The notes under the pieces were generated by a model. The model ran no database searches. It was given only the letters and a program-made list of their open reading frames with translations, and was not told the origin of the DNA. A stretch of DNA of 18,737 nt from an uncultured Lachnospiraceae bacterium (lineage in GTDB: Bacteria; Bacillota; Clostridia; Lachnospirales; Lachnospiraceae): contig CAKSAI010000030.1 in assembly GCA_934434905.1 (NCBI GenBank), positions 1 to 18,737 on the forward strand, written 5' to 3'. Positions 1 to 9,230 of this stretch are shown here, piece by piece. The translations under genes were made by a program, and so were the position numbers. Each line of letters opens with the position of its first letter. Position 1 is the first letter of the stretch.

Positions 1-1
1 C

Positions 2-2131
<2,130 letters not shown>

Positions 2132-2150
2132 AAGGAAGGGAGTGTCATAG

Positions 2151-5100
2151 ATGCCAGAGACAATGAACAAAGAAAATTATCAGCCAATTACCTTTGACGC
2201 CATCAAGATTGGTTTGGCCTCACCGGAAAAAATAAGAGAGTGGTCCCGGGGCGAAGTTAAGAAACCGGAAACCATTAACTATAGAACCTTAAAGCCGGAA
2301 AAAGACGGACTTTTCTGTGAGAGGATCTTCGGACCCAGCAAGGACTGGGAGTGCCACTGCGGCAAGTATAAGAAGATCCGCTACAAGGGCGTTGTCTGCG
2401 ACCGCTGTGGTGTTGAGGTTACCAAGTCCAGCGTCCGTAGAGAGCGTATGGGTCATATCGAGCTTGCAGCTCCGGTATCCCATATCTGGTATTTCAAGGG
2501 AATCCCCAGCAGAATGGGGCTGCTCCTTGACTTATCACCGAGAACACTGGAAAAGGTATTGTACTTCGCTTCCTATATCGTGCTGGATAAGGGCAGCAGC
2601 GATCTGCAGTATAAGCAGGTGTTGTCCGAGAACGAGTACCAGGAGGCAAGAGAGAAATATGGAAACAATTTCCGCGTAGGAATGGGCGCCGAGTCCATTC
2701 AGGAGCTTCTGCGGGCCATTGACCTGGAGAAGGATGCGGAGGAGTTGAAGAGAGGCCTTAAGGATGCCACAGGCCAGAAGCGCGCCAGGATCATCAAGCG
2801 TCTGGAAGTGGTTGAGGCTTTCCGCGGATCGGGAAACCAGCCGGAATGGATGATCATGGATGTGATCCCGGTGATTCCGCCGGATCTGCGTCCTATGGTA
2901 CAGTTGGACGGCGGCCGTTTTGCCACCTCTGATCTGAACGATCTGTACCGGAGGATCATCAACCGGAATAACCGTCTGCGCCGTCTGTTGGAGTTGGGTG
3001 CACCGGATATCATTGTGCGAAACGAGAAGCGTATGCTGCAGGAGGCAGTGGACGCGTTGATCGATAATGGACGGCGTGGTCGTCCTGTAACCGGACCTGG
3101 GAATCGTGCCCTGAAGTCCCTGTCCGATATGCTGAAGGGTAAGACCGGGCGGTTCCGTCAGAACCTGCTGGGTAAGCGTGTTGACTATTCCGGACGTTCC
3201 GTTATCGTGGTTGGCCCCGAGCTGAAGATCTATCAGTGCGGTCTGCCGAAGGAGATGGCGATCGAGCTGTTTAAGCCCTTTGTTATGAAGGAGCTGGTAG
3301 CCAACGGTACAGCCCACAACATTAAGAGCGCCAAGAAGATGGTAGAGCGTCTTCAGACCGAAGTATGGGATATCTTAGAGGACGTAATCAAGGAGCATCC
3401 GGTTATGCTGAACCGTGCTCCCACACTGCACCGTCTTGGTATCCAGGCATTTGAGCCCATCCTGGTAGAAGGTAAGGCGATCAAGCTGCATCCCCTGGTG
3501 TGTACTGCTTACAACGCCGACTTCGACGGCGACCAGATGGCAGCCCACCTTCCGTTGTCTGTGGAAGCACAGGCGGAGTGCCGCTTCATGCTGCTCTCCC
3601 CCAACAACCTGCTGAAGCCGTCTGACGGCGGACCTGTGGCGGTTCCCTCCCAGGATATGGTTTTGGGAATCTATTATCTGACCCAGGAGCGGCCGGGCGT
3701 GCTTGGAGAGGGAAAGTGCTTCAAGAGCGTGAACGAGGCTATTTTAGCATATGAGAACAGCGCACTGACGCTGCATTCCAGAATACGCATCAGAACTGTC
3801 CGCACCAATGCGGAGGGTGAAGAGGTGACTGGCTGGATAGATTCCACACTTGGACGATTTATCTTCAATGAGATCCTGCCGCAGGATCTTGGATTTGTGG
3901 ACAGAAGCGATCCTGCGAACCTGTTCAAGCTGGAGGTAGATTTCCACGTCGGCAAGAAGGGCTTAAAGCAGATCCTGGAAAAGGTCATCAACATACACGG
4001 TGCCACCAAGACGGCAGAAGTGCTGGATGATATCAAGTCCATGGGTTATAAATATTCTACGAGAGCAGCCATGACGGTTTCTATCTCCGATATGACCGTT
4101 CCGGCCAAGAAGCCGGAGCTGATCAAGAATGCACAGGATACGGTTGACCGTATCACCAAGAACTATAAGCGTGGTCTGATCACCGAGGAAGAGCGGTACA
4201 AGGAAGTCGTTGAGACCTGGAAGGAGACCGATGAGATCCTGACCAAGGAGCTGCTGGATGGGTTGGATACCTACAACAACATCTTCATGATGGCGGATTC
4301 CGGAGCCCGTGGTTCCGATAAGCAGATCAAGCAGCTGGCCGGTATGCGCGGACTGATGGCGGATACTACCGGACGTACCATCGAGCTGCCGATCAAGTCC
4401 AATTTCCGTGAGGGACTGGACGTATTGGAGTATTTCATGTCCGCCCACGGTGCACGTAAGGGTCTGTCCGATACGGCACTGCGTACCGCAGACTCCGGTT
4501 ACCTGACAAGACGTCTTGTAGACGTTTCCCAGGATCTGATCATCCGTGAGTCTGACTGCTGTGAAGGAAAAGAGATCCCAGGCATGTATGTGAAGGCATT
4601 CATGGACGGGAAGGAAGAGATCGAGAGCCTGCAGGAGCGTATCACCGGCAGATTTGCCTGTGAAGATATCTGCGACAAGGACGGAAACGTACTTGTGAAG
4701 GCAAACCATATGATTACGCCGAGACGTGCGGCATTGGTGATGAGCCAGGGCGTCAATGAGAAGGGAGAACCCCTGACCAGGGTGAAGATCCGTACCATCC
4801 TGACCTGCCGTTCCCACATTGGTGTCTGCGCCAAGTGTTACGGAGCCAACATGGCTACCGGACAGCCGGTACAGGTAGGTGAGGCTGTCGGTATCATCGC
4901 AGCTCAGTCCATCGGTGAGCCTGGTACACAGCTGACCATGCGTACCTTCCACACCGGCGGTGTGGCCGGAGACGATATCACACAGGGTCTTCCCCGTGTA
5001 GAGGAATTGTTTGAGGCCAGAAAGCCGAAGGGACTTGCGATCATCACCGAATTTGGCGGTGTTGCCACCATAAAGGATACCAAGAAGAAGCGTGAAGTCA

Positions 5101-5834
5101 TTGTGACCAACGAGGAGACGGGAGAGACCAAGGCATACCTGATTCCTTACGGATCCAGAATCAAGATTATGGACGGGGCGGTGCTGGAGGCCGGTGATGA
5201 GCTGACCGAAGGTAGTGTCAACCCCCACGATATCCTGAAGATCAAGGGTATCCGTGCAGTACAGGATTACATGATTCAGGAAGTTCAGCGTGTATACCGT
5301 CTGCAAGGTGTTGAGATCAACGATAAGCATATTGAAGTGATCGTGCGCCAGATGCTGAAGAAGATCCGGGTAGAGAACAACGGAGATTCCGAATTCCTGC
5401 CGGGAACCCTTATAGATGCACTGGAGTTTGAAGATACCAATGCAAGACTCATTGAAGAAGGCTTAGAGCCCGCGGAAGGCAAACAGGTTATGCTGGGAAT
5501 CACCAAGGCATCCCTGGCCACCAATTCCTTCCTCTCAGCGGCATCCTTCCAGGAGACAACCAAGGTACTGACCGAGGCTGCCATCAAGGGTAAGGTCGAT
5601 CCGTTGATCGGTCTGAAGGAGAACGTCATTATCGGTAAGCTGATCCCGGCCGGAACCGGCATGAAGCGCTATCGGGATATCAGACTCAGCTCTGACATTA
5701 AGGAGATGGAGGATATTGACTTCGAGGACTACGATTACAGCGATGAGGACTACTATGACGAGTATCCAGCTGAAGAGTCCGGCGAAGAGCTGACGGACGA
5801 GGAATACGTCGATGAAGGTGAGACGGAAGAGTAA
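2151..5834 (+). CDS. rpoC: RNA polymerase beta' subunit
   Basis: Largest subunit of RNA polymerase, carrying the active-site magnesium. The 1227-residue protein is complete and of the Firmicute size class, without the large insertion that splits the E. coli trigger loop. In order: N-terminal zinc ribbon (C68, C70, C83, C86), the catalytic NADFDGD motif at residues 455-461 (D457, D459, D461), the bridge-helix segment MMADSGARGS, the second zinc site (C837 or C841 with C886, C893, C896), and the trigger-loop segment GEPGTQLTMRTFHTGG. The last 47 residues hold 25 Asp/Glu. The ATG at 2151 is chosen because GGAAGGGAG lies 8-9 nt upstream; an internal ATG at 2163 has no better site. It follows rpoB by 19 nt and ends 98 nt before an intrinsic terminator. 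Confidence 0.98.
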   Translation: MPETMNKENYQPITFDAIKIGLASPEKIREWSRGEVKKPETINYRTLKPEKDGLFCERIFGPSKDWECHCGKYKKIRYKGVVCDRCGVEVTKSSVRRERMGHIELAAPVSHIWYFKGIPSRMGLLLDLSPRTLEKVLYFASYIVLDKGSSDLQYKQVLSENEYQEAREKYGNNFRVGMGAESIQELLRAIDLEKDAEELKRGLKDATGQKRARIIKRLEVVEAFRGSGNQPEWMIMDVIPVIPPDLRPMVQLDGGRFATSDLNDLYRRIINRNNRLRRLLELGAPDIIVRNEKRMLQEAVDALIDNGRRGRPVTGPGNRALKSLSDMLKGKTGRFRQNLLGKRVDYSGRSVIVVGPELKIYQCGLPKEMAIELFKPFVMKELVANGTAHNIKSAKKMVERLQTEVWDILEDVIKEHPVMLNRAPTLHRLGIQAFEPILVEGKAIKLHPLVCTAYNADFDGDQMAAHLPLSVEAQAECRFMLLSPNNLLKPSDGGPVAVPSQDMVLGIYYLTQERPGVLGEGKCFKSVNEAILAYENSALTLHSRIRIRTVRTNAEGEEVTGWIDSTLGRFIFNEILPQDLGFVDRSDPANLFKLEVDFHVGKKGLKQILEKVINIHGATKTAEVLDDIKSMGYKYSTRAAMTVSISDMTVPAKKPELIKNAQDTVDRITKNYKRGLITEEERYKEVVETWKETDEILTKELLDGLDTYNNIFMMADSGARGSDKQIKQLAGMRGLMADTTGRTIELPIKSNFREGLDVLEYFMSAHGARKGLSDTALRTADSGYLTRRLVDVSQDLIIRESDCCEGKEIPGMYVKAFMDGKEEIESLQERITGRFACEDICDKDGNVLVKANHMITPRRAALVMSQGVNEKGEPLTRVKIRTILTCRSHIGVCAKCYGANMATGQPVQVGEAVGIIAAQSIGEPGTQLTMRTFHTGGVAGDDITQGLPRVEELFEARKPKGLAIITEFGGVATIKDTKKKREVIVTNEETGETKAYLIPYGSRIKIMDGAVLEAGDELTEGSVNPHDILKIKGIRAVQDYMIQEVQRVYRLQGVEINDKHIEVIVRQMLKKIRVENNGDSEFLPGTLIDALEFEDTNARLIEEGLEPAEGKQVMLGITKASLATNSFLSAASFQETTKVLTEAAIKGKVDPLIGLKENVIIGKLIPAGTGMKRYRDIRLSSDIKEMEDIDFEDYDYSDEDYYDEYPAEESGEELTDEEYVDEGETEE

Positions 5835-5872
5835 ATCTTAGCGGAACCTTACATTTACAGGAAGGGGTTTCC

Positions 5873-5929
5873 ATGATAACCTTGACGGTAAATGATGAAG
5901 ACACGACAAAAGGCAAGAGAAATGTTTAA
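5873..5929 (+). CDS. possible 18-residue peptide between rpoC and its terminator
   Basis: An ATG at 5873 opens 18 codons (MITLTVNDEDTTKGKRNV) ending in TAA two bases before the rpoBC terminator stem. A purine-rich AGGAAGGGG (5859-5867) ends 5 nt before the ATG, which is a credible ribosome binding site. The peptide has no membrane segment or recognisable motif. It could be a real small protein, a decayed remnant of a gene once following rpoC, or chance. It does not resemble the L7Ae-like ribosomal protein found at this position in Bacillus. Confidence 0.25.
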   Translation: MITLTVNDEDTTKGKRNV

Positions 5930-5931
5930 GG

Positions 5932-5962
5932 CCGGCATCCATTTGGATGCCGGTTCTTTTTT
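5932..5962 (+). terminator. intrinsic terminator of the rpoBC unit
   Basis: A perfect 9-bp stem CCGGCATCC / GGATGCCGG (5932-5940 and 5945-5953) with the loop ATTT is followed by TTCTTTTTT (5954-5962). This is a canonical Rho-independent terminator and marks the end of the rpoB-rpoC transcript. Confidence 0.93.
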
Positions 5963-5969
5963 GCCTTAG

Positions 5970-6002
5970 AAAAGTGTGTCCTGTGACATGAAAAAGTGTG
6001 TC
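5970..6002 (+). repeat. 11-bp direct repeat, 22-bp period, ahead of the DUF4914 gene
   Basis: AAAAGTGTGTC occurs at 5970-5980 and again at 5992-6002, so the copies start 22 bp apart, about two helical turns. The pair lies between the rpoBC terminator and the ribosome binding site at 6008-6014. The phasing would suit a protein binding one face of the DNA, but no clear -35/-10 pair was found here, so the operator role is a guess. Confidence 0.5.
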
Positions 6003-6020
6003 TTCAGAAGGAGGTTATGC

Positions 6021-7910
6021 ATGGAAAGAAGAACAGCAGATCGGATTGCCGGACTGCACCTGCCGGAGTATGTAGAAAAATTATTGAATGATGCCAGGGC
6101 TGTTATCCTGCCGAGGACGCGGGAAGAATTGCTGAAGCTGGCTATGGGAGGCTCGGATCAGCTTCAATTTCAGGTTGCATATGAAGTGGAAGGAAAGGGA
6201 AGTATACAGGAAGCCACAGTCACCAGGTGTAAAAATGGTATTGTGGTGAACTATATGGACGATTATATGAGACGAAGGGATCCGGACTGTCTTGTGGTGG
6301 CGGATGACCGGGATACTGACAAGCCGCGCTTCCGGGACCTCTATCACTATGATTTTGAGGAACTTCGCAGGTGTACCTATGAGTGGCTGAGAAAGCAGGA
6401 ATTGATCGTATTCCCCTTCAAGTCCGGTGGCCGGGAATATGGTTACGATTCTGTGTGCATTGCTCCGGCAAATGCGGGCTTCTTCGCGGCGGGATTAGCG
6501 GATCTTCAGGAATTTCTGGACATCGACGCGATTGACGGGGGATTTGAACCCAAGGCGCTGCTGCTTCTGGCTCCGCCCTTTCGGCACACGCATTTTGACG
6601 GCAGGCAGGTGGTGGTGCATAACCGCCTTCCGGGAATCCATGAGGTATACTCTTATAATCTTTATCCGGGTCCCAGCGCGAAAAAGGGGATATACGGGGT
6701 GCTGCTGAACATAGGCGAGGAGGAGGGCTGGATCACAGCCCATGCTTCCACGGTAAAAGTAGTCACGCCTTATGACAATGAAATCGTTATCCTGCATGAG
6801 GGTGCTTCCGGCGGCGGAAAGAGCGAGATGCTGGAGGATATCCACAAGGAGCCGGATGGTCGTATCGTGCTGGGAGAGAACATCCGGACCGGGGAGAAGG
6901 ATTATCTTGTCCTGCACGAAACCTGCGAACTGCTTCCGGTGACGGACGATATGGCACTGTGTCATCCGGCGATTCAGAACGAGAGCCGCAAGCTGGTAGT
7001 AACGGACGCGGAATCCGCCTGGTTCCTGCGTCTGGATAACATCAGAGGCTACGGGGATTCTCCGCGTTACGAGAAGATATTCACACAACCGAAGGAACCC
7101 CTGATTTTTCTGAATATCCAGGGCGTTCCGGGAGCAACCTGCCTGGTGTGGGAGCATACCCTGGATCATGACGGTCAGCCATGCCCCAATCCGCGGGTGA
7201 TCCTGCCGAGAAGACTGGTGCCAAATGCCATAAGGACGCCGGTGGAGGTGGATATACGCAGCTTCGGGGTCCGGGCGCCTGCCTGTACCAGAGAGAATCC
7301 CACCTACGGGATCCTGGGTATCTTCCAGATCCTTCCGCCGGCGCTGGCCTGGCTCTGGAGGCTGGTGTCTCCCAGAGGCTACAAGAACCCAAGCATTATT
7401 GATTCCGGTGAGATGAAGAGTGAGGGCGTCGGTTCTTACTGGCCGTTCGCTGCGGGCAAGATGGTGACGCAGGCAAACCTGCTCCTTCAGCAGATCGTTC
7501 ATTCCGGCGGCACCCGCTATGTTCTGATCCCCAATCAGCATATCGGTGCCTATGAAGTAAGCTTCATGCCCCAATGGATCGCCAGGGAATACATTGCCCG
7601 TCGGGGCGGAGCCAAGTTTAAGCCGGAGAATCTGGTGGAAGCACGTTGTCCGCTTCTGGGCTTTGCGCTGAAGTCGCTGCGGGTGGACGGCCAATATATC
7701 CGCCGTGCGTTTCTGCGGCCCGAAACGCAGAGCGAGGTGGGCGAAGACGGCTATGATGCCGGGGCACAGATCCTGACAGATTTCTTCCGCAAGGAGCTTG
7801 CGAAGTATGATAAGGAAGAATTGGATCCGCTGGGAAGAGAGATCATTCATGCTTTTATGATAGACGCTTCCGTGCAGGACTATATGGAACTGATCCCTAT
7901 GAGGGTATAG
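6021..7910 (+). CDS. DUF4914-family protein with PEP carboxykinase/HPr kinase-like P-loop
   Basis: A 629-residue, apparently cytoplasmic protein with no signal peptide or membrane helices, recognised as the DUF4914 family, whose function I do not know. A Walker A motif GASGGGKS (261-268) is followed by E269, resembling the GxSGxGKSE of HPr kinase and the GLSGTGKT of ATP-dependent PEP carboxykinase. Upstream, K222-G and H241 are 19 residues apart, the same spacing as the metal-binding K213 and H232 of E. coli PEP carboxykinase. Downstream, GRIVLGEN (280-287) sits where PEP carboxykinase has its acidic metal-binding loop. A conserved-looking stretch TYGILGIFQILPP (428-440) continues into WLWRLVSPRG. 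ATP use is therefore likely; substrate and reaction are unknown. The start at 6021 follows AAGGAGG (6008-6014) by 6 nt; an in-frame ATG at 5988 and a non-ATG codon at 5976 lack such a site. No terminator is visible before the str promoter. Confidence 0.85.
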   Translation: MERRTADRIAGLHLPEYVEKLLNDARAVILPRTREELLKLAMGGSDQLQFQVAYEVEGKGSIQEATVTRCKNGIVVNYMDDYMRRRDPDCLVVADDRDTDKPRFRDLYHYDFEELRRCTYEWLRKQELIVFPFKSGGREYGYDSVCIAPANAGFFAAGLADLQEFLDIDAIDGGFEPKALLLLAPPFRHTHFDGRQVVVHNRLPGIHEVYSYNLYPGPSAKKGIYGVLLNIGEEEGWITAHASTVKVVTPYDNEIVILHEGASGGGKSEMLEDIHKEPDGRIVLGENIRTGEKDYLVLHETCELLPVTDDMALCHPAIQNESRKLVVTDAESAWFLRLDNIRGYGDSPRYEKIFTQPKEPLIFLNIQGVPGATCLVWEHTLDHDGQPCPNPRVILPRRLVPNAIRTPVEVDIRSFGVRAPACTRENPTYGILGIFQILPPALAWLWRLVSPRGYKNPSIIDSGEMKSEGVGSYWPFAAGKMVTQANLLLQQIVHSGGTRYVLIPNQHIGAYEVSFMPQWIAREYIARRGGAKFKPENLVEARCPLLGFALKSLRVDGQYIRRAFLRPETQSEVGEDGYDAGAQILTDFFRKELAKYDKEELDPLGREIIHAFMIDASVQDYMELIPMRV

Positions 7911-7962
7911 ATATCACCAAATTAGGGGAAGCTTATAGATAGTTCAGCCCGCGCCATTCAGC

Positions 7963-8009
7963 AAAAAAATAAAAAAAACCTTGACATCTGCGTCCGGCGC
8001 TTATATAAT
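7963..8009 (+). promoter_or_regulatory. consensus promoter of the str operon with A-tract UP-like element
   Basis: The -35 hexamer TTGACA (7981-7986) and the -10 hexamer TATAAT (8004-8009) are both perfect and separated by exactly 17 bp. Immediately upstream lie two A-tracts (7963-7969 and 7971-7978) placed like an UP element for the alpha subunit C-terminal domain. Transcription is expected to begin near 8015-8017, about 45 nt before rpsL. This predicts very strong, growth-linked expression. Confidence 0.93.
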
Positions 8010-8017
8010 AATTTAGC

Positions 8018-8033
8018 GTGCATACAAATGCAC
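8018..8033 (+). promoter_or_regulatory. hairpin at the expected 5' end of the str mRNA
   Basis: GTGCAT (8018-8023), loop ACAA, ATGCAC (8028-8033) form a perfect 6-bp stem that begins within a few bases of the predicted transcription start. Hairpins at the extreme 5' end are known to protect bacterial mRNAs from 5'-end-dependent decay. No T-tract follows, so it is not a terminator. Confidence 0.55.
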
Positions 8034-8061
8034 TTTATCATTTTTACAGGAGGTGAAAAGA

Positions 8062-8484
8062 CTGCCAACATTTAACCAGTTAGTAAGAAAAGGAAGACAG
8101 ACATCCGTGAAGAAGTCTACAGCGCCGGCTCTGCAGAAGGGGTATAACTCCCTGAGAAAGCGCCCGACCGATGCTTCTGCACCCCAGAAGAGAGGTGTTT
8201 GTACAGCTGTTAAGACTGCTACTCCTAAGAAGCCTAACTCAGCTCTTCGTAAGATCGCCAGAGTACGTCTTTCTAACGGAATCGAAGTTACCAGCTACAT
8301 TCCCGGCGAAGGTCACAATCTGCAGGAGCACAGCGTTGTTCTGATCCGTGGCGGAAGAGTAAAGGACTTACCTGGTACCAGATACCACATTATCCGTGGT
8401 ACATTGGATACGGCAGGTGTTGCGAACAGACGCCAGGCCCGCTCCAAGTATGGCGCCAAGAAGCCGAAAGCCGCTAAGAAGTAA
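8062..8484 (+). CDS. rpsL: 30S ribosomal protein S12, apparent CTG start
   Basis: S12 lies at the decoding centre of the 30S subunit and helps control tRNA selection accuracy. Starting at CTG 8062 gives 140 residues beginning MPTFNQLVRKGR, the expected Firmicute N-terminus. AGGAGG (8048-8053) lies 8 nt upstream. The other option, GTG at 8053, overlaps the Shine-Dalgarno sequence itself and would add three residues, so it is unlikely. The Gram-positive insert after residue 17 (STAPALQKGYNSLRK) is present. PKKPNS (K56, equivalent to E. coli K43) and RVKDLPG (K101, D102) are wild-type at the classic streptomycin-resistance positions. First gene of the str operon. Confidence 0.95.
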   Translation: MPTFNQLVRKGRQTSVKKSTAPALQKGYNSLRKRPTDASAPQKRGVCTAVKTATPKKPNSALRKIARVRLSNGIEVTSYIPGEGHNLQEHSVVLIRGGRVKDLPGTRYHIIRGTLDTAGVANRRQARSKYGAKKPKAAKK

Positions 8485-8527
8485 TTAGCGCACCAATAGT
8501 ATCACAAACTGATCTATGGTTAGTGTT

Positions 8528-8566
8528 GGAAAGCGCAAACGCGCATCCTGTTGAAGATACAGCAGG
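8528..8566 (+). promoter_or_regulatory. two overlapping hairpins in the rpsL-rpsG spacer
   Basis: GGA-aa-GCGC AAAC GCGC-a-TCC (8528-8548) can fold into one hairpin, while CCTGTTG (8547-8553) pairs with CAGCAGG (8560-8566) with one G-U pair. The two share the CC at 8547-8548, so fully formed they exclude each other or stack after fraying. The spacer is 230 nt long (8485-8714), unusually large for this operon, and in E. coli the equivalent spacer is the S7 autoregulation target. No T-tract follows. A regulatory role is inference. Confidence 0.4.
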
Positions 8567-8658
8567 AGAACATTCTTTTGAATATATTTCCGCACGAACA
8601 CATTAGAGGTAAACATGTGAGTACCGTTGAATTAATCAAAAAAGAAAAATGGTGCATA

Positions 8659-8683
8659 TACAGGGAACACAAGCAATCCTGTA
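8659..8683 (+). promoter_or_regulatory. hairpin just upstream of the rpsG ribosome binding site
   Basis: TACAGGGA (8659-8666) pairs with TCCTGTA (8677-8683) with one bulged G, closing a 10-nt loop. It ends 17 nt before the rpsG Shine-Dalgarno sequence (8701-8706), a suitable place for translational control such as S7 feedback. This is a structural observation only. Confidence 0.35.
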
Positions 8684-8714
8684 GGTGTACAACATGGTTA
8701 AGGAGGGAAGGAAC

Positions 8715-9185
8715 GTGCCACGTAAAGGACATACTCAGAAAAGAGACGTATTAGCAGATCCGTTGTACAACAACAAAGTGGTCACCAAGCTTATCAATAA
8801 CATCATGTTAGATGGTAAGAAGGGCGTAGCCCAGAAGATTGTATACGGAGCATTTGAGCGTGTTGCTGCTAAGACCGACAAGCCGGCTATCGAAGTATTC
8901 GAAGCGGCTATGAACAACGTAATGCCTATGCTGGAAGTAAAGGCAAGACGTATCGGCGGAGCAACCTATCAGGTACCAATCGAGGTCCGGGCAGACCGTC
9001 GTCAGGCTCTGGCGCTTCGCTGGTTGACCGCATACTCTCGTAAGAGAGGCGAGAAGACCATGGAAGAACGGTTGGCCAATGAGATTATGGATGCAGCCAA
9101 CAATACAGGCGCATCTGTAAAGAAGAAAGAAGATATGCACAAGATGGCAGAAGCGAACAAGGCTTTCGCGCACTATCGTTTCTAG
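8715..9185 (+). CDS. rpsG: 30S ribosomal protein S7, GTG start
   Basis: S7 is the primary assembly protein of the 30S head and contacts tRNA at the E site. The GTG at 8715 gives 156 residues beginning MPRKGHTQKRDVLADP, the standard length and N-terminus of the family. AGGAGG (8701-8706) is 8 nt upstream. An in-frame ATG at 8685 would add ten residues unlike any S7 and would place the Shine-Dalgarno sequence inside the gene, so it is rejected. Family segments NKVVTKLINNIMLDGKKG and GGATYQVPIEVR are intact. Second gene of the str operon, 45 nt ahead of fusA. Confidence 0.97.
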   Translation: MPRKGHTQKRDVLADPLYNNKVVTKLINNIMLDGKKGVAQKIVYGAFERVAAKTDKPAIEVFEAAMNNVMPMLEVKARRIGGATYQVPIEVRADRRQALALRWLTAYSRKRGEKTMEERLANEIMDAANNTGASVKKKEDMHKMAEANKAFAHYRF

Positions 9186-9230
9186 TCTTCGCGTCATATT
9201 TTTGTCCAAGAAATATAGGAGGAAAAAAAC

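Noticed and set aside
3963..5330. 455-codon minus-strand frame within rpoC, and other long minus-strand frames within rpoB, fusA, tuf and the DUF4914 gene
   Set aside because: They lie opposite conserved coding sequence, and their translations have low-complexity, family-free composition typical of antisense shadows of biased codons.
8053..8061. GTG at 8053 as the rpsL start
   Set aside because: It lies within the AGGAGGTG Shine-Dalgarno sequence, leaving no spacing, and adds VKR before the family-typical MPTFNQLV start.
8010..8061. Riboswitch or T-box leader before rpsL
   Set aside because: The leader is only about 45 nt with one small hairpin and no antiterminator/terminator pair.
8685..8714. 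ATG 8685 as the rpsG start
   Set aside because: It would place the strong AGGAGG inside the gene and add ten residues foreign to S7; GTG 8715 fits family length and spacing.
8551..8754. 67-codon + strand frame between rpsL and rpsG
   Set aside because: It starts with a non-ATG codon within a hairpin, overlaps rpsG by 40 nt in another frame and resembles no family; the region is better read as structured spacer.
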